Notes: generated by a model from the letters alone, not told the origin. Numbered from the stretch's first letter, positions 7,487 through 19,939 are shown. The stretch: 64,000 nucleotides of DNA from Vespa crabro (GCF_910589235.1 NC_060977.1:3521001-3585000), one strand, 5' to 3'. Numbers and translations are program-made.

Positions 7487-7565
7487 TTTATATATTCAAA
7501 ATTGATCTTGATATTTAAGTAATTTCAAGAATAATGCAGATAAATCTTATTTTCGATAAGATAAA
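7487..7565 (-). promoter_or_regulatory. Promoter of G12-like gene 5 (TATA plus GATA pair)
   Basis: Minus-strand TATATAAA at 7487-7494, with GATA motifs at 7555-7560 and 7560-7565, 61 bp upstream. Same layout as the promoters at 202-280 and 3851-3929. Confidence 0.6.
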
Positions 7566-7653
7566 ATTATATGAGTAATTTTCGATCGATAATTCCTATA
7601 AATGTGAAGGGAGAAGATCATAAAACAACATTATTTATTAAAAAATTGAATAA

Positions 7654-7659
7654 TTTATT
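7654..7659 (-). terminator. Polyadenylation signal AATAAA behind pseudogene copy 6
   Basis: Minus-strand AATAAA in the conserved 3' flank, about 180 bp beyond the end of the pseudogene body. Confidence 0.45.
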
Positions 7660-7835
7660 GGTTTTAGTTTCTTGGGGAATATTAAGTAACAAATCGAATT
7701 ATTAGATCTATTAGGTGGGTTGTATCGATTTTGGATCATTAAGATTCTCTGATAGATTTTAACATAGGAAAATTAAAGGATACAAGATATAATATCAAAT
7801 TAATCCTTTCTATATAGATTTTTAATAGTAGAAGA

Positions 7836-8195
7836 GTAGAAAGTCGATTCTTGTATCCACCAGTGATACCGTACTCGGAAAAGCCTTGTGGTGGTATCAA
7901 TTTAGGAATTTTCATGTAATCGTGAAGGTTTACAAGATAGTAACTGTCGACACCAGTGCCATATATATAGTTCAACAGGTTGATATAATCAGGCATGGCA
8001 TCGACTTGTTTAACAAATGATTTGAACTCATTGGACTTCAGATATGTCAAACCTCTTTGTATTTCAGCATCTTCGGTGGCATATTGCAGAAGAAGCTTCT
8101 GGATCAGGGATCGACTGGGATCAAATCTACGAACTCTTGTAGATCTTTGTAAAGGCCGTAGCCATAATTGCAACCAGAGCTACTGCAAATTTCAT
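7836..8195 (-). pseudogene. Internally deleted G12-like pseudogene (array copy 6)
   Basis: It keeps the acceptor (TTCTACAG) and an ATG at 8195-8193 that opens MKFAVALVAI, a signal-peptide start like gene 5. A 38-bp deletion relative to gene 5 then removes the end of the signal peptide and shifts the frame, and a small insertion follows in the PVDK region. The middle still reads as the family (LLLQYATEDAEIQRGLTY, MPDYINLLNYIYGTGVDSYY, SEYGITGGYK). The whole C-terminal half is deleted: the sequence jumps from GGYK to 3' flank. A 144-codon frame still crosses the region but lacks the signal peptide and half the domain. This is the most upstream unit of the array. Confidence 0.88.
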
Positions 8196-8546
8196 CTGTA
8201 GAATAAATAAGACCATTTAATTCTGTAGAATAAATTAATATACTTAATATGCAATTCAAAATTTTATCTTTATCGATAACAATATTTTCTTTGAAAATAA
8301 TTTTGATAGTTTGATTTGAACATATTTAGAGAAAATTGATTTAATAATTACATTAATAGAAGGAAATTTTTTCTATTCTTGTTACATAATATGTATGAAT
8401 ACATTATATATATTTTATACATTATTGTTATATATGTACTATACAAATTTATACAAATTATTCTATACAAATTATTAAACAAGACGAGAGTAATAATTAT
8501 TTATAATAATACTATTCAATTTCGTATTGTAAAATTGATTACTTAC

Positions 8547-8593
8547 AGTGATAAAACTATCTGATCTACTTTGTAAAATTTAAGAAACAGTTT
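8547..8593 (-). other. Predicted non-coding exon 1 of pseudogene copy 6
   Basis: Between a TATA box (8612-8619) and a GTAAGT donor (8546-8541). Spliced to the AG at 8197-8196 it would leave a 351-bp intron. Unlike the other units, the sequence is unrelated to the 70-nt exon and has no ATG, so this end unit has a different leader. Confidence 0.4.
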
Positions 8594-8611
8594 GACAAGA
8601 ATTCTAACGAG

Positions 8612-8664
8612 TTTATATACTCGCTAAAACGTATTTCAATTATTTCATTATCCAATCAGATAAG
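8612..8664 (-). promoter_or_regulatory. Promoter of the first array unit (TATA, CCAAT, GATA)
   Basis: Minus-strand TATATAAA at 8612-8619. A plus-strand CCAAT (8652-8656) and AGATAAG (GATAAG at 8659-8664) lie about 40 bp away. It is similar in logic to the other array promoters but not in detailed sequence. It marks the upstream limit of the array. Confidence 0.45.
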
Positions 8665-8699
8665 ATTGATTACTCAGATAACCGATAAATTTCATTTTG

Positions 8700-8945
8700 G
8701 ATATCGAAAAACAGATACACATACTCATCGATAAATTTGAAAAATAGAGTATAACACATATAAGATATGCATGTGTGTATATATTTTATGTCTATACGTA
8801 TATGTATTATAATCATGATTTCATCAAATTAAATATTGAACGTGATTGATGAGAAAAGATGGTCAATATTCTTAAGATTATAAAATTAATTATAAAATTA
8901 TTAAATTTTATAATCTCTCTGTTTCTCTTTTTTTCTCTTTCTTTC

Positions 8946-9022
<77 letters not shown>

Positions 9023-9900
9023 ATCTATCTCCTATTTCAATAGAACAGGTGTATAAATCGGCCTTATCTAATACGAATTATTATCATCTAATTTTTATAA
9101 TGAATCATATCTCTCTTCTTTCGCATTATCATAAGGATTTAACGATATTCAATAATATGTTACAAACTTTATAAGAAGACAAAAATCAATTGATTATATA
9201 ATATTTGCAATATAATTAAATGATATTCGATGAAACTTTAATAATCCTACAAACTGTAACTACAGATATATTCTTAATTTATTGAAATGTTTTAACAATA
9301 ATAAACGATACAACATAAAAAATTTCGGGGGTGGGATAAGTGTAATGAGAGGATCGAGAAAACTTTATATATGCTTAATGATTATAATTACGCGGTAATT
9401 GTGAAAGACCATAAATCTAATATACGTCGAAAGATTTTACTGTTCATTAATGTTTAAAAAAATTAAACGAAAAATAAAGATGGAAGAAGAGTAAAGGAAA
9501 GAGTGAGAGAGATTTGAAACATATGTGAATATATTATAATAGGACATTGACTAGGGTATGGTGGAAGGAGGAGGGGTCATGCGTTTACAAATTCCGAAGA
9601 ATTTTGTTAATGCATAAGAAAGTTTCACTCGTTCGGTTGCGAAGAAGGAAAAAAGAAAAGAGAGAGAAAATACATGGAATAGAAAGAGGTGACGAGGTAG
9701 GAAGGAGGTTTGTGGGCGATGAGGGAATAGAAGAGAGGAAATGGAAGGGTAAGAAGAAGAAGAAAGCAAAACGGCAGCACGTGTTGCGAATAGTCACGAC
9801 TCCTTCGTAGTGGTCTTTCGATAAATAAGAAAGAAGCGATGTTCGCGCAGGTGGCGCTAACTTTTAAAAGGAAAGTAAGGGATGCCTCGTAGCCACCGGT
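8700..9900. other. Non-coding flank right of the array
   Basis: AT-rich DNA without credible ORFs, containing a compound CT/TCTA microsatellite and, near 9.5-9.8 kb, a purine-rich stretch that produces only low-complexity reading frames. A GCAGGTGGCGCT sequence at 9847-9858 resembles an insulator (CTCF) core. Confidence 0.7.
8915..9031. repeat. (CT)n/(TCTA)n compound microsatellite
   Basis: CT dinucleotide tract running into ATCT tetranucleotides. Frames across it read Ser-Leu or Tyr-Leu-Ser repeats and are not genes. Confidence 0.95.
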
Positions 9901-9975
9901 TTCTCGCACTGCCAATCGAAAGAGTTTCGCAATGCTGTTGGAACAGCTGGAGACGAAGGAGATATAAAGATAGAA

Positions 9976-9979
9976 AGGG

Positions 9980-10010
<31 letters not shown>

Positions 10011-10021
10011 GAGAGAGAGAG
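9976..10021. repeat. (GA)n microsatellite
   Basis: Purine strand on +. Near-pure GA run. Confidence 0.95.
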
Positions 10022-10561
10022 ATACTAACACCGTTTCTCTAATTAAAGTTGTTACAATTTAATAAGCCTCGGAACTTACCATCATCGTTCCCTCGTAATG
10101 GGAAAATCAAGGGTAGAAAAAGAGGGAGACCGTGAGAAAAAGTTAGAAGAAATGAAGATAGAAAGGGGGAAAAGGCTTAGCTGAAAGTAAAAGAGGCGAC
10201 ATTTCATTGCGTAAGCGGAAGGATCGTCTTGGTCGATCTCTTAACTTTTCCACTCAATGTAAAGCTCTGCTGGTTCTTTGGGTCCTCCGTTACTTCCTTC
10301 TCTCGTCTCGCTTTTAAGACGGGTGGGGACATGAGGTGTGGTAAGGTGAAGTGAGGTGAGGTGAAGTTGAAGAGATAGAGGCAACGTTCTGCGAGAAGTA
10401 ACGTACTTACTTTCGTCAAAGATTTAACGCAATTTCATGGTAGCTACACTATCATCCCTTTCGTCATTTCGTTTTCTCTCATTAGTTTCGTTACTATAAC
10501 GTCGAAAGACAAATTGGACAGAGTTTTATGAATTTTTAATTTCTTCTTCCGTTTTTACTTC

Positions 10562-10614
10562 ATTTATTTATTTATTTATTTATTTATTTATTTGTTTATT
10601 TGTTTATTTATTTA
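10562..10614. repeat. (TTTA)n microsatellite
   Basis: Tetranucleotide TTTA repeats with two TTTG variants. Confidence 0.95.
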
Positions 10615-11283
10615 CTTCTCCTCCTTCTTCGTTATCTATTCTAAGGCTCGGATTATTTCGAAAATAAGTTGATTCGATATATAGAATGCATCGAGATTCA
10701 CAGTTCGAACTTAACGAAAACTGCCCAAGAGGAGGTTCGTGATATCGGCGTTATAATCATTTTTGGAAAAGCCGAAAGGATTCCTGTTGGAAAGTTCGAC
10801 TCCGCGGCAAGACTTTAAGCGCGAGTAGTATCAAGTTATTTTCTCTTGCCGGCCAGGCAAACTTTTCTAGGATATTATGGCCGCACGTGGTGGTAACAGC
10901 CTGACGTGCCGGTCCCATCGTTACCGATATAACGACCTCGAGGATTTTCGCGAAGAAAAAAGGGGGAGGAACCAGCTAAGAAACTCTGTTCGTATGTACG
11001 TGAACGTGAATGGGATCTCAAAATGAAATCGTCGAATCTTCAAATATGATTTTCCTTCTTTTAGAATTCGACCCTTTTATTTTATCATTTTCGAATTTTC
11101 TCAAATTTCTGTCGATATTGGTACAATTATTATTCCTTCAAAATTCCTTCATTTACGTCCCGATCTTTTCTTTCTTTCATAACATTATCAGTATACTTTT
11201 TTTTTCCCCCACCGAACATGACATCATAGCTAAAACAAAGTTGAATTGTAGTTTACAAGGAAAAATCCCAAACGCAAAAAGGA

Positions 11284-11346
<63 letters not shown>
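11284..11346. repeat. (GA)n microsatellite
   Basis: Long purine-strand GA run of about 60 bp. Confidence 0.95.
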
Positions 11347-11350
<4 letters not shown>

Positions 11351-12319
11351 GAATTTTACATTATTAATATTTTATTTGTAGAATGTCTAACGTTTAGTTA
11401 GATTAATTTAGATTTTTTGTCGATAATTTTAATTTTAATCTCCGATAGTTTTATTAATTTAAAAAGAAGTACATAAAAGAAATTTTTCTTTTTTCATTTT
11501 TTTCATTTATTAAGAATCATCGCTACAAATTAATTTCCCGAGGAAAAATTTAATTTTCTTTTTACAAAAATATCTTATCTTTCTTTACAATTTCTCTTTG
11601 ATTTTTTTTCTTCCCATTTGCATGCAGTCCTTTCATTTCAATTAACAATTGTTCTTGATAGAAAAACAGAAAAGAAAAGACAAAGAAAAAACTTTATAAA
11701 CGATAAGAATTTTTGATATAATCGAAATAATCGTAAGAAACAGAAATCAGATAAAATAAAATAAATTCGTGCACAGATGTGCTTTAAAATTGACGATGAC
11801 ATATTTCAGGGAAAAAAACAAAAAAAAAAAAAATAATAATTGACCCGTATAAAACGTTTGTTATTAAATCTTATCGGATATCTTAAATTTACGTATGTAT
11901 CCAATCGTTGAGAACAAAATTTATCAGAGTGCATTTAAATACTTGAACTTTGAATATTTGAATCGTAAAAGACATTTAATGTAAAAATTATTCTATTACG
12001 TCTTATACACACAAATATTATATTTATTTTTATGTTTGACGTATCTCAAAGTTTAGCTGAAAAATTTTCAAAGTTTAACCAAAAGTTTAAAAAGAAGCGA
12101 AAAGGAAGTTGTATCAATGATTACCTTAGGTCTAAGGAAGTCGTAGAAATGGTTGCCTGTAACAAATCCTTCGCGAGTAATCGAGGTCGTGCCTTGGCTA
12201 AGTTTTACTCTCGAACACTTAACTCCATTGCGATTGGATTCTTCTTCGGCGGCGAGCCTTTAACCTACCTCTCTACCTCCATTTCCGCTTCTTGGCCTCT
12301 TTTCTCGATTTATTTCCTT

Positions 12320-12321
<2 letters not shown>

Positions 12322-12358
<37 letters not shown>
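12322..12358. repeat. (TA)n microsatellite
   Basis: Pure TA dinucleotide run. Confidence 0.95.
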
Positions 12359-12362
<4 letters not shown>

Positions 12363-13217
12363 TTTCTTCTTTTCCTAGACCTTTTCTTCTTTCGATCCAA
12401 TATTTCTTCCTTTCTTTTCTTTTTCTTTTTTTTTTTTTTCCTAACATTTTCTATCACAAAAGAAGAACGATCAAACACATCGGTATTATACATTTTTAAC
12501 GTAAAATCGAAAGAAAGAAAGAAATAATACGAAACTCGTGATTTTTATCAAAATACATGATATAATAACAATAATAATAATAAAAAAAATATCACATATT
12601 GTTAGAAAATTATTGATCTTTTAGAAACTTCATTAAATTTTATTCACTTTCAAACGACTTCGTCGTCGAAATTGTTGATCTTGTCGAGCAAAATTTGGAA
12701 AAACAAAATCAATCGATATAGATAAAAAAACGATTGTTATTGAGATACTCGATAATAGATAAAAGATCGATATGATTATATTTTGATTTATTTTATTTTT
12801 TATATGATGACTTACGTAATCTCTAATAGCTGTTCTATTATCTTATAAAGATCTAAAAAAAAAAAAAAAAAATAAAAAATATCAAGTTGATAAGTATCGA
12901 TTGTTTCTGACTTTAAGAAAAATAATAGGAAGAAAACTCTAAAGGGTGGTTGGCTAAGTCTTACTACTCTTCACTAGGCTAACCGGCTGCCCGTGAACGT
13001 TCGCAAGGGGTTCGCTTGTATTTCAATGTCGTGGCATCCGGTTGGGGCGACGAGTGATGTGGTCTGCTACCCTCGTACATCCGGCCGTCGCCAAACACTG
13101 TGCGTGTACCCTCTTGCCCTCCCTTCATCTTCTCACCCTGTTTGCACTGCTTCGACTTTCCTCGCTGACGTTATACTGCACGAACCCTCACTGTCATAGG
13201 ATGACTAGTTAATGCTG

Positions 13218-13224
13218 GTCTCTC

Positions 13225-13275
<51 letters not shown>

Positions 13276-13276
13276 T
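13218..13276. repeat. (CT)n microsatellite
   Basis: CT run with scattered G interruptions. Confidence 0.95.
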
Positions 13277-13433
13277 TCTTTTTCTGTTTCGTTCTTTTAC
13301 GTACTCTTCTTCTCTTATTCCCTTTAAACATCTCGCAATCCACGAATGCTGAAATTCTCTTGCGCAAAAATGACCTATGACTCTATCGAACTGAACTATC
13401 CCTCCTAGTCAAAACGAAAAGGTAACTTGATTT

Positions 13434-13463
13434 TAATGTAATGTAATGTAATGTAATGTAAAT
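13434..13463. repeat. (TAATG)n pentanucleotide repeat
   Basis: About five tandem TAATG units. Confidence 0.9.
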
Positions 13464-14844
13464 GATTGTGTAAAGATAATATATAACTGACAACTGTATA
13501 ATATATAATAAATAAAATTTGTAAAAATAAAAATTACGTGAAATTAATCGTAAAAATTTTTTTTTTAATATATTATATAGACAAGAATTATAGGAAAAAG
13601 TTTTGATTCTATATAATTATAAGAGTTTTGTTTTTCAAGAAATTTTATTGATTTTTCTTTTATTTTCACATTATATTATATACGATGTGTATGAAAAATA
13701 ATCATCTACTAATAATATTGATAATATTTAAAGGGTATGTTTACATGTACAGATATCAATATTTCATAAATATCAAACGTACATACCAAATGAGTTATAA
13801 TAATTAAATGTAATAATATTTCAATGTAATAAATGGAATAATGAAACAAAATACTGTATTGAATTCGAATCTGATACGAGTGAAAGATGCATCGAATATT
13901 AAAAGAAATTTACATTGAAATATTTGTCTATCTCGTACGTGTGATCATTATCATTTGATTTATTAGATTTAACGATGGCAAAACTTTTTATTGTGATTTC
14001 GAGAATATCGAAAAAAAATGAATTATATACAAATTTATATTACAAAATGGATGCTTTTAATGTATATATGTATACATACGTCCGAAATCATTCGAACCTC
14101 GTTTAATGTCACATTATTGTCGGAAATAGAATAGAATTTTACTAGGATAAAATATGAATTATACATATGTATATACCATTGAAGCAATATATAGATACAT
14201 ATGTTTGTTATTCTGATCGTTTGATGAATAGAACATTATAATTTTGTATTTACAGTAATAATTCGAATAATTCGAATTGCACGTAAGAGAAACACGATAT
14301 TATTCCTTTGTGCGCGTTTCTATTAATACGATATTAATATTATATTCAATTAAAAGGGACATTGCCATTTTGAGTTTGAAATTATTTTGATCGATTAATC
14401 GATCACTTTGAAAAATAACTTTTTGAATTAAGAAACACGGTCTGATAATATAGCGACATACTTGGCCCTTCGATCAAATTATATCTATATATTATTGATA
14501 TACTTTTGCATTGTTTAGGTTTATCTATACGACAGGTCCTTCCTCCCTTCATCCTCTACTCATCCCACCCCATTCCTACCCCTCCCTCTCCCCTATCCCC
14601 CACCCCAACCCACCCCACCCCGCTCCGATAACGAGCAAACTTTCGACCACGGCCACTCGAGCAAAGTAATTATGCTCGTATTCCACGTCGAGTTACATTA
14701 ATTAACGTCGCGGTAGCAGGACCGTACCCGTAACTCTCGCGAGTTATACGAGGATCCTCGAAAAGGCCCTTTGTAAGGGTGACACGCGTGTTTATATTGA
14801 TGACGAGTAATGCAGGACGCATAGTTACAGTGTACCACGATCCA

Positions 14845-14845
14845 C

Positions 14846-14879
<34 letters not shown>

Positions 14880-14880
14880 G
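14845..14880. repeat. (CT)n microsatellite
   Basis: CT run next to the CpG-rich patch at 14620-14840. Confidence 0.95.
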
Positions 14881-16588
14881 GATATCAAATGCAACCTCAT
14901 GTTTGTATTTTATTATAATGGACTATAAAGTTACTAAAAGCTAATAAACATAGTCACATCCTTTTATTCTCATACTCATTTGAAATTTACCGATAGTAAA
15001 TAAACTTTATAAAGAATTAAATAATGAACAAAATCAATGCTGTCAAGTGTTAAGAAAAAGTCAAAAAAAGAAAAATAGAGGGAGAAAAGAAAATTGATCG
15101 TTATTATCTCTCGTTAATTACTTGAATAAATCATAAGAAAGTGATTAGTAAGAAAATGATTGAGGATCGTTCTAATTCTTCTCCATTTTGACTTAAAAAT
15201 TTATATATATATATATATATTTTTTTTTTTTTATTTAAGATGCAATTTTATCTACGAGCGAATTAATTTTTCGCAAAATAATTTTAAGAAATGGAATTTA
15301 CGTACTTCGAAAGAATAAATTTGCGTAGATCGAAAGTATAAATCCTTTATAAATTTTATATATTTCTTTGACAGAAAGATATTGTTTATTTTGTAGTTAG
15401 ATCTTTCATATATCATTTTATGTTTTATAACGCATTTGAAAGTTCATTCAATAAGATTTCAAATGATAAGAAACGTATCTCGAGTAAGATGTTCGAAAGA
15501 TCGTTCAAGAAGGTGTTCGAACAGTGTACCTAAGTCTCCTGGGTCACCCACGAAATCACATTTTACCTCGATACATTCGCTTTTGCAGGAGCAATTTTCT
15601 CGAGAGCAAACAAGCCAACCTACTCGCATGCATTAAACTTTGAACGTTCGCGTAAGAAAGCAGCCCGTTGACCTTAGTATATAGTAAGTTTAGAAGGTCC
15701 TCTGACGATATCAAAAACGAAATGAAATTTCTATCGATCACGTTTATCGTTTTTATTTAATTATTTTCTCATAAATATAAGCATACATTTTTCTTGGTTA
15801 AAACCGAAACGATTTTACGAACGAAATTGATTAACTAATAAAATATTTTTACTATTTTTGTATATTTATAATTTCATGTATATTTTATAAATTTATTATC
15901 AGTAGTAAAACAAAATAATATATTCAAAATGTGTGTGAACGAGTGAAATATAATCATTTATCAAAAAATTGATTGATGTTCTATTTTGAAAATATTAGTA
16001 TTTTGTATACTGATTGAAAATAAATATAGAAAATGTCCACTACTATTTCTATTTCTTCCTCTCTTATTCGAAAAGCTATTCTTTGATAATGAAATATATT
16101 TCCTCTCTTTCTCTTTCTCTCTTATTCTTGAATTTCGTAGATTTTCTTGCATTTTCATGGGATTATATGGTATAGCCGACACATACGAAATTACCATTGT
16201 CGGTCATAATTCTTGTTCTTTCGACCAATAACCGCATAGGTACCTTTCGAAGTACCCACAGAAAGGGCTAGGAGAAAGAACCCTTTTACCGCTAGGGCAT
16301 TGTTTCGTGTGGCGCAGTTTATCCGCATGGTACCACATGTTATTGTTGTGTACTTTGACCGTTCACTCCTATCTCTCGATATAATAACCAGCGTCGACAA
16401 TGCTTTAATCCGTCGACTGGAGAAAGGAGAGGTGTTGGTGTGAGATGGGGAAGAGTAGAGAAGAGTGGGGAGTTGGGAATAGGGAGGTGAAGAGAAGGTG
16501 GCCACGAGAAAAGGGAGAAGGTGCCAAAGAAGGGCTGAGTAGTTGGTACAAAAGGAGCAAGCTATGGAAGTAAGCTGATTAGGAAACC

Positions 16589-16590
<2 letters not shown>

Positions 16591-16655
<65 letters not shown>

Positions 16656-16663
16656 TTCTCTCG
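16591..16663. repeat. (CT)n microsatellite
   Basis: About 70 bp of CT. The minus-strand frame across it (Arg-Glu repeats) is an artefact. Confidence 0.95.
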
Positions 16664-16916
16664 TAGCATATCCTCTTTCTAGATCTCGAATATCCGCGTT
16701 CCCCATAAAGCCGGTCTCGCCGCAGCTACCGTCGACGACAACGATACATCACGGCATTATAAATAACTGTCCGCTATTTCCGCCATGCCGAGAATAAAGT
16801 AATTTATAAAGACAGCTGGAACTTCTTGGTAGTAGATACATTTTACGAAGAGGGGAAGAGGACGAAAAAAAAATTAAAAAATAATGCAGAAAAAGAACTA
16901 AAAGAAGAAAACGATG

Positions 16917-17022
16917 AAGTAGTAGTAGTAGTAATAGTAATAGTAATAGTAGTAGTAGTAGTAGTAGTAGTAGTAATAGTAATAGTAGTAGTAGTAGTAG
17001 TAATAGTAATAGTAGTAGTAGT
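16917..17022. repeat. (GTA/ATA)n trinucleotide repeat
   Basis: About 105 bp of alternating GTA and ATA triplets in groups. Frames read poly-Val/Ile on + and poly-Thr/Ile on -. Confidence 0.95.
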
Positions 17023-18628
17023 CAACTCGATGCTTTCATCTATCTCTCTTTCCTTTCTTCAAAACGGATTCCCGAGCATGATGTGCGATTTTACACCGGC
17101 TGCATTTCTAATGCAGAGCTACTACCTACCTTTCATCGCAATGTCAGAAACTACGTGGCGAGATTTTCTGCGAGTACTCGAATCCTTACTACTCAGTGGA
17201 AGAAACACTTCAACGTGGATGAAAAAGGATTAAGCGTTACTTTCTGAATGACGTTCTGAATGTGCCCAAAGTTTCCTTCTATTTGTGAGGATCGATTTAG
17301 CATATTACTGAAAATAATTGGATTAGGTATGCGTCACGTTTAAATTTCACCGATTATAAAAATATAATTTAAGGTATATAAATATATAAGTCACAGATAA
17401 GTCGTCTTTATTTCTATTTTTCATTTTTTTAATTTTTTTATTCACTTATTTTTTATTTTATTATACTTATTATTTAATTTTTATACGATTCTAATTATAA
17501 TATTTTAAGATACATATACGTATAATAATTTAATATTTCGCAGACACTATAAAAATATATTAACATTATTATGTCATATTGTATTTTTCTTTTTTGTTCT
17601 CTCTTTTTTTTTTCTTCTTCATTAACAATTATCATACTATTATATTGTCAAGTACGAAAGGCAATTTCTTTTTATTCGAACGAGAATCACATCAGAAACA
17701 ATATAATACGTTTTTTGAAATGGATCGTTTCAAAAACTTGAAAGTTTGAAACTATAAAATTTTAATCACCATCTTTACGTGCTGAGAAGTAGAATGATTG
17801 CGCGCAATGAAATTTACGCGTCTCAGGATTGCGCTAGCTTTTGAAATTCATTTTTAAACGATAAATATCGCACGTGATAAGGGTAACGACAAGGGTGACA
17901 ACTTAGCTTTTTACATTAAATATTCGAGATAAGAAGAAAAAAAAAAAAAAGAAAAAGAAAAAGAAGAAAAAAACATCTGTCTCGATCAAATCGACTCGTA
18001 TACATACAAACATACATATACATAGGAATATTATTTCTTTACCCATGATGTCTTAAAAAATGACCGATAAGATGAAATCGCGACGAAAGATCAAGGAACA
18101 CATCGTTTGCGTTCGAAGTTGAAGAGGTTCGGACCAATCGCGAAGCCATTACACGAGCCCTCACCCTTGCCACGAGGGACGTGCAAACGAGGTACTTACT
18201 TCGAATTCAAACCCGTCGGGAACGTCCAATTTAAAAGTTTCCAGACACTCGAAACGGCCTCGAACTGCAGATATGCCCTTGCCATGGCCTCTTTCTCATT
18301 TCTCTAACAAATACATCGACGTCGATACGACGGGAAGAGCTAACCGATGTATTATAATTTTTTTTAGAAATGTTTCGATCGAAGATTATAAATAGATATT
18401 AAAATATCATATTTTAATATCTATGTATGTTTAATTAACATATACGAATTACTTCGAAAATTTATTCGGCTTATTACGAATACATATTATCTACATTAAA
18501 ATAGTAAGATAGTGTTCGCATTACCTTCTCGCCTTTGTCTTTCCTTCGCTCCTACCTATCCCCCTCCAATCGTCTATCAATCGATCCATTCGTTTAGATC
18601 GATTCGTACGAACGAGAATGGATGATTT

Positions 18629-18652
18629 CATTTATCGCTTTAGCGATAAGTG
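18629..18652. repeat. 24-nt inverted repeat
   Basis: TTATCGC and GCGATAA pair around a TTTA loop, extended to 10 pairs by one G-T wobble. It sits among other TCGTACGA-type palindromic sequence. Confidence 0.75.
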
Positions 18653-19394
18653 AAAGTACGAAAGTTTTAATCGGACACGTATCGCGTATCGATCCAAATT
18701 ATTATATTTAGTTATATTATCGTCATTAATGACGATCGATATTTTTTCTTTTTTTCTTTTTTCTTTTTGTTTTTTCTTTCATGCAAGAAATTTTAATGAT
18801 TTATAAACGAAACGATATTTGAATATTTAACATTCGATATTATGAACATTTCATACAAAATATCAAATATCGAGTAATCAATGATAATTTAATGTTCTCG
18901 TCAGTTTCGCATTAAATTTTTTTAAACTGAAATTCTCTATACACACATATCGTCTGTAATGTTCATATTCCAAATGTTTTCTCATACGTGTAACGTCGAG
19001 AACGTTATTAAAAATCTACCTAATTCTATCTTTTCGATTCGATGCATCCCTTGTATATTTTTATTCTCTCGTCGTACCTTTTTTTTTTTTATTTTTGTTC
19101 CATCCCGTCTTTCTTTTTTCTTTCTAATAAAAATACTACGTCAATATCCGTACAATCCGTTACGAGAAAAGAAGGAGTAAATCGCAAAGTCTTTTTTCCT
19201 TTTCCTTTTACTTTTTTATTTTCTTTTTTTCCTTTTTTTTTTTTTGCTCTATACTGAAAGTGCGTTTAGCTATGACAGTTATGGCCCGACATTTCTCTCC
19301 GACACTCGATGTTTTCAACATAAACAGTTAATACGCTCTTTACAAGCAGCTTTAGCGGCAATAAAACGTCGCCATTACGTTCATATTACATATA

Positions 19395-19395
<1 letters not shown>

Positions 19396-19428
<33 letters not shown>
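19396..19428. repeat. (TA)n microsatellite
   Basis: TA dinucleotide run. Confidence 0.9.
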
Positions 19429-19430
<2 letters not shown>

Positions 19431-19939
19431 AATATTAATATATAATACAAAGAAGAGAAAAACATTAAGGAAGGTTAAAGAAAATAAGAGTAAAGGGAAA
19501 GGTTGGTACGACGAAACATTATGCTCGACAATCGTAGACAATCTTACTAAAGGAACCTTATCAACTGTTAATGTTCATAGCAAAACTACCAATAGCCTTT
19601 CTGTGAGTTATGATAAAATAACACAATAGAATTCGAAGAATCGATAGATATTAATTTTCTTCAATCGTATCTAATCACTCTTTATCCGTCGTATCTATCT
19701 AATCTGTCCAAGTTTTTCTATTTAAATAATAAATGATATTAAAATTAATAAGCACGGATATTATGTTATTACAAATTATATCGTATATATTGAAAATTGT
19801 ATTTTATCGACACGTATCGTCGAAAGAATTCGAGGTTAAATCAAATTCGTTTTACTCGTTTTTACGTTTCGGAGGAAGGTAGTACAGCGAGCGAATAGAA
19901 CGAGTACGGTAAATCAGTCGAAAGTTTTCCTCGCGGTTT

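Larger units (their letters stand above)
9900..13200. other. Non-coding region with GC-richer patches
   Basis: Holds GA, TTTA and TA microsatellites and two CpG-rich unique patches (about 10700-10960 and 12960-13200). No exon with supported splice sites or family similarity was found. The open frame near 12993-13199 lacks an ATG. Confidence 0.6.
13200..18060. other. Non-coding region
   Basis: AT-rich with CT, TAATG and GTA-type repeats. A CpG-rich unique patch at about 14620-14840 contains ATTAATTAAC, a homeodomain-type core, and may be a regulatory element. No gene was recognised. Confidence 0.6.

Noticed and set aside
12993..13199. 68-codon frame in a CpG-rich patch
   Set aside because: No ATG (begins at GTG), no splice sites found at its ends, no recognised family.
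16191..16706. 171-codon minus-strand ORF with Arg-Glu repeats
   Set aside because: Built on the CT/GA microsatellite at 16591-16663; the remainder lacks family resemblance.
18107..18307. 66-codon frame with basic N-terminus
   Set aside because: Non-ATG start and no family signal; a length expected by chance.
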